A DNA stretch of 6,849 bases from Eubacteriales bacterium (GTDB lineage: Bacteria; Bacillota; Clostridia; Peptostreptococcales; Anaerovoracaceae). Position numbers and translations under genes: made by a program. This document shows, piece by piece, positions 1 through 5,447 of this stretch. The DNA lies in NCBI GenBank assembly GCA_028680875.1, contig JAQUJQ010000085.1, positions 1 to 6,849 on the forward strand, given 5' to 3'. The notes below the pieces were generated by a model. The model had not been told where the DNA came from and ran no database searches. It saw only the letters and a list, made by a program, of their open reading frames with translations. Position 1 is the first letter of the stretch. The number at the start of each line of letters is the position of its first letter.

Positions 1-670
1 TGCTTCTGGCCACAATTTCTTCGTTGAATGGCCAAAGCTCCTCTATAGAACCGCCACCCCGACCCACAATAATGATATCAGTCTCAGGGAAAAGTCGGTT
101 TACATCTGTAATTGCCAGGGAAATATCCGCTGCCGCATCAGGCCCTTGGACCAGACATGGGTAGACAATAATACTTATTATGTTATTCATGCCCGTTATT
201 ATTTTTATAATATCTCTGACTGCTGCTCCGGTTTCAGAAGTAATAATGGCAATCTGATGAGGATATGGAGGTATGGATTTTTTATATTTAATATCAAATA
301 GACCTTCTTTTTCTAACTTTGATTTTAATTTCTCGAAGGCAATAGCAAGATTGCCCATTCCTTCTACAATGATATCCCTTACATTTAGAGAATAGGTCCC
401 CCCTCGTTCATACACATTTATGTAGCCAAGGATTGTGATCTCTATTCCCTCTGCCAATTCATAATGAAGCTTTTTAAATTGTTCTGATGGTAAAAAACAG
501 TTTAATTTGCTTAATTCATCCTTTAATGTAAAATATACATGACCGGAACTATGAAATTTTAAATTTGATACTTCCCCTATAACGGATACATTCCCTAACA
601 AAGGATCTGTCTGTAATACTCTTTTTATATATCCATTGAGCTGGGAAACCCTAATCGGCTTTATTGCCAT
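1..670 (-). CDS. xseA: Exodeoxyribonuclease VII large subunit XseA (N-terminal 223 residues, cut by window edge)
   Basis: XseA is the catalytic large subunit of exonuclease VII, a cytoplasmic enzyme that degrades single-stranded DNA from both ends and works with the small subunit XseB in repair. I translated the minus strand from the ATG at 670-668; the frame stays open to base 1, giving 223 residues of a family that is usually 400-450. Residues about 5-105 match the N-terminal OB-fold (VSNLKFHSSGHVYFTLKD, later VYERGGTYSLNV). The catalytic domain begins near residue 125 and shows IITSETGAAVRDII (142-155) and the hallmark GRGGGSIEELWPFN (203-216). The start is supported by GGGAGG at 685-680, 9 nt upstream. 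The gene overlaps the preceding TsaD-like gene by 10 nt, so translation is probably coupled. xseB would be expected next, outside the window. Identity is secure; only the length is unknown. Confidence 0.96.
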   Translation of the reverse strand, partial: MAIKPIRVSQLNGYIKRVLQTDPLLGNVSVIGEVSNLKFHSSGHVYFTLKDELSKLNCFLPSEQFKKLHYELAEGIEITILGYINVYERGGTYSLNVRDIIVEGMGNLAIAFEKLKSKLEKEGLFDIKYKKSIPPYPHQIAIITSETGAAVRDIIKIITGMNNIISIIVYPCLVQGPDAAADISLAITDVNRLFPETDIIIVGRGGGSIEELWPFNEEIVARS

Positions 671-1635
671 AAAGTTTTTCCTCCCAATAAACCTATTCCT
701 ACTGCATTATCCGTAGACAACCAGGGTTGTGCAAATTCAATACATATATTATGATCTATAAAATAGTTACGGATACTTTTGCGCAGAAACTCACTAGCAA
801 CCACACCACCGGCAAATAATACCTTATTGCCTCCCGTTTCCGACACGGCTTTTTCCGTCCATTTTATCGTGCAAGCAGATACTAAACAAAATAAATTATA
901 ACACAACTGTTCATTATTATCTTTACCGGTATCCAATAACCTCATGGCTTGGGTTTCCAGTCCGGATAGGTTTACATCCAATCCATTGAAAGGAATTTGT
1001 GTTAAGAATTTCATTCTGTCTTGGTGGTTTAACACCTGATGCTTTAATGCCAGCTTGTCCATTTCTTTACCGGCAGGAAAGTCCATTCCCATAGCTACTC
1101 CAACCCGATCAATAAGCTGTCCAAATGAAATATCTTTTGATCTTCCAATTTTTTCAATCTTCCCTCTAGCCATATTTGCTGAAAGGAGTTCACAGGTGCC
1201 ACCGGATAAATGGAAAGCTAAAAATGAATCATTAATATCAAAAGTGCTTCCATAAGCGGCAGCAGCCAAATGCCCCTCTTGATGGGAAAACTGTAAAAGT
1301 GGGATTCCCAAACCGGCTGCCAAAACTCTCCCAAAAGATATTCCTGCGTTGAAGACCGGCATATACGAATCCAACATGGGTCTGGGGCGGTTGCTCACAG
1401 CAATTCCTATTATCTTTTCAGCTTTTATAATTGATAAGATTTCTTCGATCATAGACGGTAAATTTCTGATATGTTGAAAAAGGGCGTTGGATTGCCGCAG
1501 CCCCCTCTCACCCGGTTTGACTTCTAATATGTTTCGACGATCCACTATCACGTTATAGCCTTTGTCAACCACCGCTAAAGACGTGGTATAATTACTGGTA
1601 TCAAGTGAGAGGATCAGACCTGATCGTTTATCCAT
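661..1635 (-). CDS. TsaD/Kae1-like (peptidase M22 family) protein, probable TsaD paralogue
   Basis: This is a 324-residue protein of the TsaD/Kae1 (Gcp, 'O-sialoglycoprotein endopeptidase') ASKHA family, whose founding member makes the tRNA modification t6A. Seen here: an N-terminal phosphate-1-like strand LILSLDTSNYTTSLAVV (7-23); the metal-binding HxxxH as SHQEGH (H118, H122); LSGGTCEL (143-150) where TsaD has VSGGHT; a DxxFGQLIDRVG segment (168-179); NLSGLET (222-228); FAGGVVAS (274-281); and STDNAVGIG with the third metal ligand D309. It departs from true TsaD at the first motif, where TSCDET is replaced by TSNYTT. No tsaB, tsaC, tsaE or rimI lies nearby, although tsaD normally clusters with tsaB/tsaE in Firmicutes. 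It is therefore more likely a paralogue than the t6A enzyme. The start ATG overlaps the nusB stop by 8 nt, with only a weak AGAGA site, suggesting translational coupling. Specific function unknown. Confidence 0.88.
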   Translation of the reverse strand: MDKRSGLILSLDTSNYTTSLAVVDKGYNVIVDRRNILEVKPGERGLRQSNALFQHIRNLPSMIEEILSIIKAEKIIGIAVSNRPRPMLDSYMPVFNAGISFGRVLAAGLGIPLLQFSHQEGHLAAAAYGSTFDINDSFLAFHLSGGTCELLSANMARGKIEKIGRSKDISFGQLIDRVGVAMGMDFPAGKEMDKLALKHQVLNHQDRMKFLTQIPFNGLDVNLSGLETQAMRLLDTGKDNNEQLCYNLFCLVSACTIKWTEKAVSETGGNKVLFAGGVVASEFLRKSIRNYFIDHNICIEFAQPWLSTDNAVGIGLLGGKTLWQ

Positions 1636-2032
1636 TTTTGTCTCTTGCTACCTTACCCAGAATTCCGTTAACAAACCTGCCGGAATCTTCTCCACCAAAT
1701 TTCTTGGCTAATTCTACCGCTTCGTTAATGGATACAGAAACGGGGATTTCGTCTAAGTATAGAATCTCTGCAACAGAGAGGCGTAAAACGGCTAAATCTA
1801 CTTTCGCAATCCTATCAATTTTCCAATTTTCACTGCAATCAGCTAAAACCTTGTCAATATCACTTAGGTGCGATGTAACAAGGCCAAATATTATATTGAA
1901 ATATTCTGATTGAATCGATTGCCCTACATGATAAGACATAAATCGTTCTTTTCCCTCAATGCTGTAATCCTTCTGAATATCCATCTGGTACAACAGTTGC
2001 ATAAAGTATTCTCTGGCTTCCTTTCTGCGCAT
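1628..2032 (-). CDS. nusB: Transcription antitermination factor NusB
   Basis: NusB is a small all-helical RNA-binding protein that, with NusE (ribosomal protein S10), binds boxA RNA and supports antitermination of rRNA operons. The 134-residue product has the usual family length. It carries the N-terminal signature RRKEAREYFMQLLYQMD (2-18) and the strongly conserved C-terminal half: WKIDRIAKVDLAVLRLSVAEI (70-90), IPVSVSINEAVELAKKFG (96-113) and GRFVNGILGKVAR (118-130). The start is set by GGAGG at 2042-2038, 5 nt before the ATG. It follows the Asp23 gene by 15 nt and overlaps the TsaD-like gene by 8 nt, so it sits in the middle of a tight cistron group. The asp23-nusB-xseA order is also that of B. 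subtilis (yqhY-nusB-folD-xseA), apart from the gene between nusB and xseA. Confidence 0.97.
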   Translation of the reverse strand: MRRKEAREYFMQLLYQMDIQKDYSIEGKERFMSYHVGQSIQSEYFNIIFGLVTSHLSDIDKVLADCSENWKIDRIAKVDLAVLRLSVAEILYLDEIPVSVSINEAVELAKKFGGEDSGRFVNGILGKVARDKNG

Positions 2033-2047
2033 TTTATCCTCCGTATA

Positions 2048-2413
2048 TCAATCCTGGTCTTCGCTGAAATGAACCCCCATCACATGAATATTTACAGCAT
2101 TAACAGGTAATTCTATAATATCTTCAATTTCGTTCTTTACATTTTTTTGAATATCCCAAGCAACTGCCGGAATCTTTACACCATATTCAACTATTACCGA
2201 CACGTCGATTACTACACCCTCATCTCCTTGGGTGATTTTAATTCCCTTATAGAGAGGGTCTTTACCTAATAAGTTTTTTGAAATGCTATCCGTCAAACCA
2301 CCACTTAATTCAGAAACTCCCTTGGTTTTTAAAGTTGCATTCAAAACACAAACCGCGATTACCTCATCAGATATTTTAACGGTTCCAAGTCTATCATCCC
2401 CATTTGTCCCCAT
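2048..2413 (-). CDS. yqhY: Asp23/Gls24 (DUF322) family protein, YqhY-like
   Basis: A small soluble protein of the Asp23/Gls24 family, found in nearly all Firmicutes and linked to cell-envelope or lipid metabolism homeostasis; YqhY of B. subtilis is encoded in the same place and affects acetyl-CoA carboxylase activity. The match runs the whole length: GTVKISDEVIAVCV (10-23), KGVSELSGGLTDSI (31-44), KGIKITQGDEGVVIDVSVIVEYGVKIPAVAWDIQ split across 56-89, and the end NAVNIHVMGVHF (105-116). I start it at the ATG 2413-2411 (121 aa) rather than the in-frame GTG at 2422: the best ribosome site, AAAGAGGTG at 2428-2420, includes that GTG and is properly spaced (6 nt) only for the ATG. In B. subtilis accB and accC precede this gene; here spoIIIAH does directly. 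A promoter-like sequence lies just upstream. Confidence 0.93.
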   Translation of the reverse strand: MGTNGDDRLGTVKISDEVIAVCVLNATLKTKGVSELSGGLTDSISKNLLGKDPLYKGIKITQGDEGVVIDVSVIVEYGVKIPAVAWDIQKNVKNEIEDIIELPVNAVNIHVMGVHFSEDQD

Positions 2414-2419
2414 TACATT

Positions 2420-2428
2420 CACCTCTTT
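2420..2428 (-). promoter_or_regulatory. Ribosome binding site that decides the asp23/yqhY start
   Basis: The minus strand reads AAAGAGGTG, then 6 nt, then ATG at 2413-2411. The GTG at 2422-2420 is in frame but forms part of the Shine-Dalgarno-like sequence itself, so the ATG is the better start. Confidence 0.65.
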
Positions 2429-2431
2429 GCT

Positions 2432-2460
2432 ATCATAACAGAAATGGGGATCTAATACAA
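2432..2460 (-). promoter_or_regulatory. Candidate sigma-A promoter for the asp23-nusB-TsaD-like-xseA block
   Basis: On the minus strand TTGTAT (2460-2455, -35 like, three of six consensus bases) is followed after 17 nt by TATGAT (2437-2432, -10 like, five of six). A TG one base before the -10 makes an extended -10 (TGTTATGAT). The position fits: it lies in the 57-nt gap between the last sporulation gene and the first housekeeping gene, which need expression outside sporulation. A weakness is that the predicted start, near 2425, would fall within the ribosome binding site and leave a leader of only about 12 nt. Confidence 0.4.
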
Positions 2461-2470
2461 TAATATCACT

Positions 2471-3112
2471 TTAAAACTTGCTCTGTATTACAATCTGATC
2501 GCCGGCTCTATTTGTTTCCCGCAGTACGATATCCATAATCTTTGCCACATCACTTTGGGATAGATTCTGTTTGTTTACTGTTACGTTTACCGAACTGTCT
2601 GTCATGATCACAAGGGCATCTGTAAATCCCTTATTTTCAATTAAATTCTCCATTACTTTTTCTGCGTTCATATATTCAATGATTTTCAGTTTTTGCTGAG
2701 TTGCATTATTTTTTTCCGGTCCCTCTTTTGCTTCGTCAATAATGGCGGTAAGCATAGAGATTATTTCATTACGGTCCATATTGATGGTTGCTCGAATCTC
2801 ATCAAAATAGGTGGTGACATTAGACAGCTCTTGCAAATCGTCAGATGTAATCACAACCGCACTTTCAGTCATATCTTGTTGCTCTTCGGCGGTCCCCGGG
2901 ATAGCTGTTAAATGGATGCTATCTACCAGGATTTCTCCGTCATGTTCGTCCATTTGCTCTTGTTCATAATTGACATAATCGGTCGAAGCGTTTAAGGAAT
3001 CTTTTTTAAGTAGTTTATCGCTAAATACACCAATGCATACGATTAAAGCCAACATCCCCAGAAGAACGATAGTTTTCTTTTTATGACTCCTGCTCATATG
3101 AAATCTGCTCAT
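2471..3112 (-). CDS. spoIIIAH: Stage III sporulation protein AH (SpoIIIAH)
   Basis: SpoIIIAH is the mother-cell membrane protein whose extracellular domain, related to YscJ/FliF ring proteins, binds forespore SpoIIQ across the intermembrane space and helps build the SpoIIIA-SpoIIQ channel. The 213 residues are close to the B. subtilis length. After a basic N-terminus (HKKK, 10-13) there is one membrane segment at about 14-30 (TIVLLGMLALIVCIGVF), an acidic linker (about 45-95), and the ring-building domain at about 98-213, with YFDEIRATINMDRNEIISML (102-121), MNAEKVMENLIENKGFTDALVIM (148-170), VNVTVNKQNLSQSDVAKIMDIV (175-196) and the end DQIVIQSKF. The ATG overlaps the spoIIIAG stop by 4 nt (ATGA) and has AGGAGGG at 3125-3119, 6 nt upstream. 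A second in-frame ATG at 3097 lies in a short tandem repeat and has no ribosome site. It is the last gene of the spoIIIA operon; I see no terminator hairpin after it. Confidence 0.96.
   Translation of the reverse strand: MSRFHMSRSHKKKTIVLLGMLALIVCIGVFSDKLLKKDSLNASTDYVNYEQEQMDEHDGEILVDSIHLTAIPGTAEEQQDMTESAVVITSDDLQELSNVTTYFDEIRATINMDRNEIISMLTAIIDEAKEGPEKNNATQQKLKIIEYMNAEKVMENLIENKGFTDALVIMTDSSVNVTVNKQNLSQSDVAKIMDIVLRETNRAGDQIVIQSKF
3083..3112 (-). repeat. 15-bp imperfect tandem repeat at the spoIIIAH start codon
   Basis: Reading the minus strand, ATGAGCAGATTTCAT (3112-3098) is followed directly by ATGAGCAGGAGTCAT (3097-3083), identical at 12 of 15 positions and in frame. It encodes MSRFH-MSRSH, duplicating the start codon and the first five residues. 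The first copy is the likely start because the ribosome site fits it. Confidence 0.6.
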
Positions 3113-3567
3113 TTATAACCCTCCTCTTTCATTTCAAATACCATTACATTTTGGATCGGTATATCAAATACAGACGAAACTGCATTAAAGATGTTATTTT
3201 TAATTACTGGATTTCCTGCTCCTTTGGCAGTAACGATAACACCCCTTACCTTTATTTCTTCAGATTTTTCATTTTTTGTAAATACTGATTGAACCACATC
3301 TGTATGCTTATAAGTGATCATCACTTCAACTTCACCTACACCTTTAATACTGCTGAGTATTTCAGCAAGACGAGATTCCTCTCTTGCAACTTTTGCCTCA
3401 TCGAGGTATTCTGTCCCTCCATCCTCGTCAACAATCTGCATTCGCCCATCTTTATTTTGAGATAGAACATTAAGTAGTAAAAGGGCAATGCTCGTAATGA
3501 CCAAAACGGAAATGAATTTAAAGAGTAAATCCTTTACAAATTTATCATCTTTTAGTTTTTGTTTCAA
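3109..3567 (-). CDS. spoIIIAG: Stage III sporulation protein AG (SpoIIIAG), compact form
   Basis: SpoIIIAG is a mother-cell membrane protein that forms a large ring in the space between mother cell and forespore as part of the SpoIIIA-SpoIIQ channel. There is one membrane segment at about 16-35 (FKFISVLVITSIALLLLNVL), a short linker, and then a ring-building domain: ESRLAEILSSIKGVGEVEVMITY (64-86), VRGVIVTAKGAGNPVIKNNIFNAVSSVFDIP (107-137) and NVMVFEM (140-146). At 152 residues it is much shorter than the B. subtilis protein (about 229). The missing part is the insertion between MITY and VRGV, reduced here to about 20 residues. The start is TTG at 3567-3565, overlapping the spoIIIAF stop as TTGA, and is backed by a strong AAGGAGG at 3581-3575 with 7-nt spacing. 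It overlaps spoIIIAH by 4 nt. Identity is firm; the reduced size is the unusual point. Confidence 0.94.
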   Translation of the reverse strand: MKQKLKDDKFVKDLLFKFISVLVITSIALLLLNVLSQNKDGRMQIVDEDGGTEYLDEAKVAREESRLAEILSSIKGVGEVEVMITYKHTDVVQSVFTKNEKSEEIKVRGVIVTAKGAGNPVIKNNIFNAVSSVFDIPIQNVMVFEMKEEGYK

Positions 3568-3947
3568 TTTGGTTCCTCCTTATCATTACTATATATATCC
3601 GCCCAGGGTATGCTTATTCCTTGAATTTTATCAGGTTTAACATCTTGATTTAAAGATTTCTGTTTTTGGTTGTATATCTCTTGAATCTGTTTTGTCTGTA
3701 TGCCCATAATTTGATTTAAAATTCCCTGATCCATTTTGACGGGTACCTGGGCTTGCTGGGTAGCTGCGGGTGAAAAAACACTGATTTCATAAGATTTTTC
3801 GTCCCCTAACGGATAAACGATCACACTGAGAATCATCAGGGAAAAAATAAATTTTAAATACTTCTGCATGCTCCCGTCCGGCAGAACTATTTCTACAAAA
3901 GAAAGGGCTGCAATCATTAAGAAAATATTCCAAACCCACTCTCGCAT
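3564..3947 (-). CDS. spoIIIAF: Stage III sporulation protein AF (SpoIIIAF), short C-terminus
   Basis: SpoIIIAF is an integral membrane component of the mother-cell side of the SpoIIIA-SpoIIQ complex. The N-terminal half is typical: two membrane segments at about 5-22 (VWNIFLMIAALSFVEIVL) and 31-47 (LKFIFSLMILSVIVYPL), joined by the conserved loop PDGSMQKYLKF (23-33). The rest (48-127) is a polar tail with one probable helix (74-100, QGILNQIMGIQTKQIQEIYN onward) that ends DKEEPN. The B. subtilis protein is a little over 200 residues, with a C-terminal ring-building domain from about residue 85. At 127 residues, most of that domain cannot be present. I see no frameshift: the next gene begins within the stop codon with a perfect ribosome site. 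The ATG has GGAAGG 8 nt upstream and lies 18 nt after spoIIIAE. The call rests on the membrane half and on position between AE and AG. Confidence 0.88.
   Translation of the reverse strand: MREWVWNIFLMIAALSFVEIVLPDGSMQKYLKFIFSLMILSVIVYPLGDEKSYEISVFSPAATQQAQVPVKMDQGILNQIMGIQTKQIQEIYNQKQKSLNQDVKPDKIQGISIPWADIYSNDKEEPN
3575..3581 (-). promoter_or_regulatory. Strong ribosome binding site supporting the TTG start of spoIIIAG
   Basis: AAGGAGG on the minus strand, 7 nt before TTG (3567-3565). It lies inside the end of spoIIIAF. No ATG or GTG sits at the right distance, so it fixes the uncommon TTG start. Confidence 0.75.
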
Positions 3948-3965
3948 ATATCCATCCTTCCCTTC

Positions 3966-5033
3966 TTATATGGTAGTTCCCAGGCTAATCAAAATACTTA
4001 AAAAGATAATAAAAAGCAAGGCTCCAAGAAAAACGATTACTCCTAATGTTATTACTGTATTTCCCAATTCATTCAGACAATCGGATATTACCTTGTTTCC
4101 GATAGGTTCAACCAGGGCCGCTGTAATCTTATACACCAAAGCGATGGCTAACAGTTTTATTAATGGAATGGCTACCAAAGTAATGATGATAAAAAGGCCA
4201 AAAACTCCAATACTATTCTTGATAATTGCTGTACAGCTCAATACCATGTCCATTGAATCTGCAGCAAATCCTCCAACGATAGGTATAAAATTATCAACTG
4301 AAAATTTTGCTGTTTTTACCAGCATGCCATCCGCACTTTTTGTAACAAAACCTTGTATAGCTGTTAATCCCGAAAAAATGGTTACCGACAATCCGATCAA
4401 AAAAGTTGCAAATCCCCGAAGAAGTACGGCTAATTTTTTAATGTAATCCCGATCCGCAAGACTGTTTCCAAGTATAAAAACACAGGAAAAAAATAGAATC
4501 GGTAAAATAACTTTTTGGATTATAGTAGTAAACAAAGTCACGGCTCCCAAGATTACAGGGTTGAGAATCCCTCCTGATGCTATACTGCCCATAGCAATTA
4601 AAAGAGGAAGTAAAAGGGGCAGTATGATTTGCATGACTAAAGCCATCCGATCGATTGTATCCCCGCAAAGTTTATAAACCTCCATAAAATTAAGGAGACA
4701 CAGTGCAATAACTGCACAACTGCAAACCATCGCACTGATTGTTGAAACTCCACTTTTTCCAAAAGCAGAGCTTAGGTGAAGCAACATCCCCATAAGGATG
4801 CAAATGGCTATGATTTTAACACCCAGGGAGATGCTGGCTGTGACCTCTTTTAAAAAGTACCCAATAAGGGAATTTAGTATGCCTTCCATTTGAAACAGCG
4901 ATTCACCGTTTAATACCCGACTTATAATCTCCGTAATTTTGAGATTAAAAAGTCCGCCTTCACCCATCAATTCCTCTAAGGCTTCTAAATCCATTGCCTC
5001 AAGTTGTTCATTTATCAGGTTTTCGTATGTCAT
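3966..5033 (-). CDS. spoIIIAE: Stage III sporulation protein AE (SpoIIIAE), no visible signal peptide
   Basis: SpoIIIAE is the largest membrane protein of the SpoIIIA complex and is thought to form its export-gate-like core in the mother-cell membrane. I see a polar, acidic N-terminal region (1-66, including LEAMDLEALEELMGEGG) and about seven hydrophobic segments near 68-88, 96-116, 132-150, 158-190, 203-225, 277-303 and 325-352. The family signature KFSVDNFIPIVGGFAADSMDMVLSC lies at 243-267. B. subtilis SpoIIIAE (about 400 aa) has a cleaved signal peptide in front of this acidic region; here the protein is 355 aa and starts at the acidic region. An in-frame TAG four codons before the ATG (TAG GAG AAG GGT ATG) rules out a longer start in this frame. 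Ribosome site AGGAG lies 6 nt upstream. It begins 9 nt after spoIIIAD and ends 18 nt before spoIIIAF. Confidence 0.96.
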   Translation of the reverse strand: MTYENLINEQLEAMDLEALEELMGEGGLFNLKITEIISRVLNGESLFQMEGILNSLIGYFLKEVTASISLGVKIIAICILMGMLLHLSSAFGKSGVSTISAMVCSCAVIALCLLNFMEVYKLCGDTIDRMALVMQIILPLLLPLLIAMGSIASGGILNPVILGAVTLFTTIIQKVILPILFFSCVFILGNSLADRDYIKKLAVLLRGFATFLIGLSVTIFSGLTAIQGFVTKSADGMLVKTAKFSVDNFIPIVGGFAADSMDMVLSCTAIIKNSIGVFGLFIIITLVAIPLIKLLAIALVYKITAALVEPIGNKVISDCLNELGNTVITLGVIVFLGALLFIIFLSILISLGTTI

Positions 5034-5042
5034 ACCCTTCTC

Positions 5043-5432
5043 CTAACTTGAATAAAGCTTAGTTAAGGTTTCTATAACCGACATCATAACGGGTATTGCC
5101 AAATAGAAAATGATAACCTTTCCTGCCAGCTCCACTTTGTCTCCAATGGCATTTTCACCGGCATCCCTGCAAATTTGTGCTACAAAATCTGCAATATACG
5201 CCACAGCCAGTACTTTAAGAAGAATAGGGAAAAAGGCTTTTCCATAACTGATTCGATCATATACATATCCAAGGAATTGGAAGACGGAAGTCAGCTGATA
5301 CAGTATATAACCAAATATAGCTAAAACGGTAGCAATGATTATATAAAGTGCAAAATCCGTCTTATATCCTCTCACGATGGATGCGGTTATGACTCCACAA
5401 AGTGCTATAGCAGCAATTTTAAAAATATCCAT
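5043..5432 (-). CDS. spoIIIAD: Stage III sporulation protein AD (SpoIIIAD)
   Basis: SpoIIIAD is a small polytopic protein of the SpoIIIA complex in the mother-cell membrane, related to SpoIIIAC and often compared with the small export-gate proteins of type III secretion. The 129 residues are close to the usual length. Hydrophobic segments lie at about 3-20, 27-47, 66-86 and 104-122. The C-terminal signature is present: CRDAGENAIGDKVELAGKVI (88-107) followed by IIFYLAIPVMMSVIETL (107-123). The N-terminal IFKIAAIAL resembles that of SpoIIIAC (IIFKIAAIGI), as expected for related proteins. The ATG has GAGGGG about 4 nt upstream. It starts 15 nt after spoIIIAC and ends 9 nt before spoIIIAE. Confidence 0.96.
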   Translation of the reverse strand: MDIFKIAAIALCGVITASIVRGYKTDFALYIIIATVLAIFGYILYQLTSVFQFLGYVYDRISYGKAFFPILLKVLAVAYIADFVAQICRDAGENAIGDKVELAGKVIIFYLAIPVMMSVIETLTKLYSS

Positions 5433-5447
5433 TTTACCCCTCGACCC

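Noticed and set aside
2420..2422. GTG start for the asp23/yqhY gene
   Set aside because: This GTG forms part of the Shine-Dalgarno-like AAAGAGGTG; the ATG nine bases later is correctly spaced.
2414..2470. Intrinsic terminator after spoIIIAH
   Set aside because: I found no GC-rich hairpin followed by a U-run in the gap, so read-through into asp23 remains possible.
3301..3306. CATACA on the minus strand as a sigma-E -10 for an internal spoIIIA promoter
   Set aside because: No ATA-type -35 lies at the expected distance upstream, and the last base of the -10 does not fit.
3312..3326. Perfect 7-bp inverted repeat with one central base (AAGTGATCATCACTT) as an operator
   Set aside because: It lies within conserved spoIIIAG codons (MITYK region), far from any start, and a 15-nt palindrome can occur by chance.
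3868..4446. 192-residue plus-strand open frame opposite spoIIIAE and spoIIIAF
   Set aside because: It is antisense to two clear genes, has no recognisable domain, and its low-complexity Ile/Lys/Pro/Thr-rich translation mirrors membrane-protein codons.
4438..4668. 76-residue minus-strand frame inside spoIIIAE
   Set aside because: It is an alternative-frame shadow of a well-supported membrane protein, with no domain of its own.
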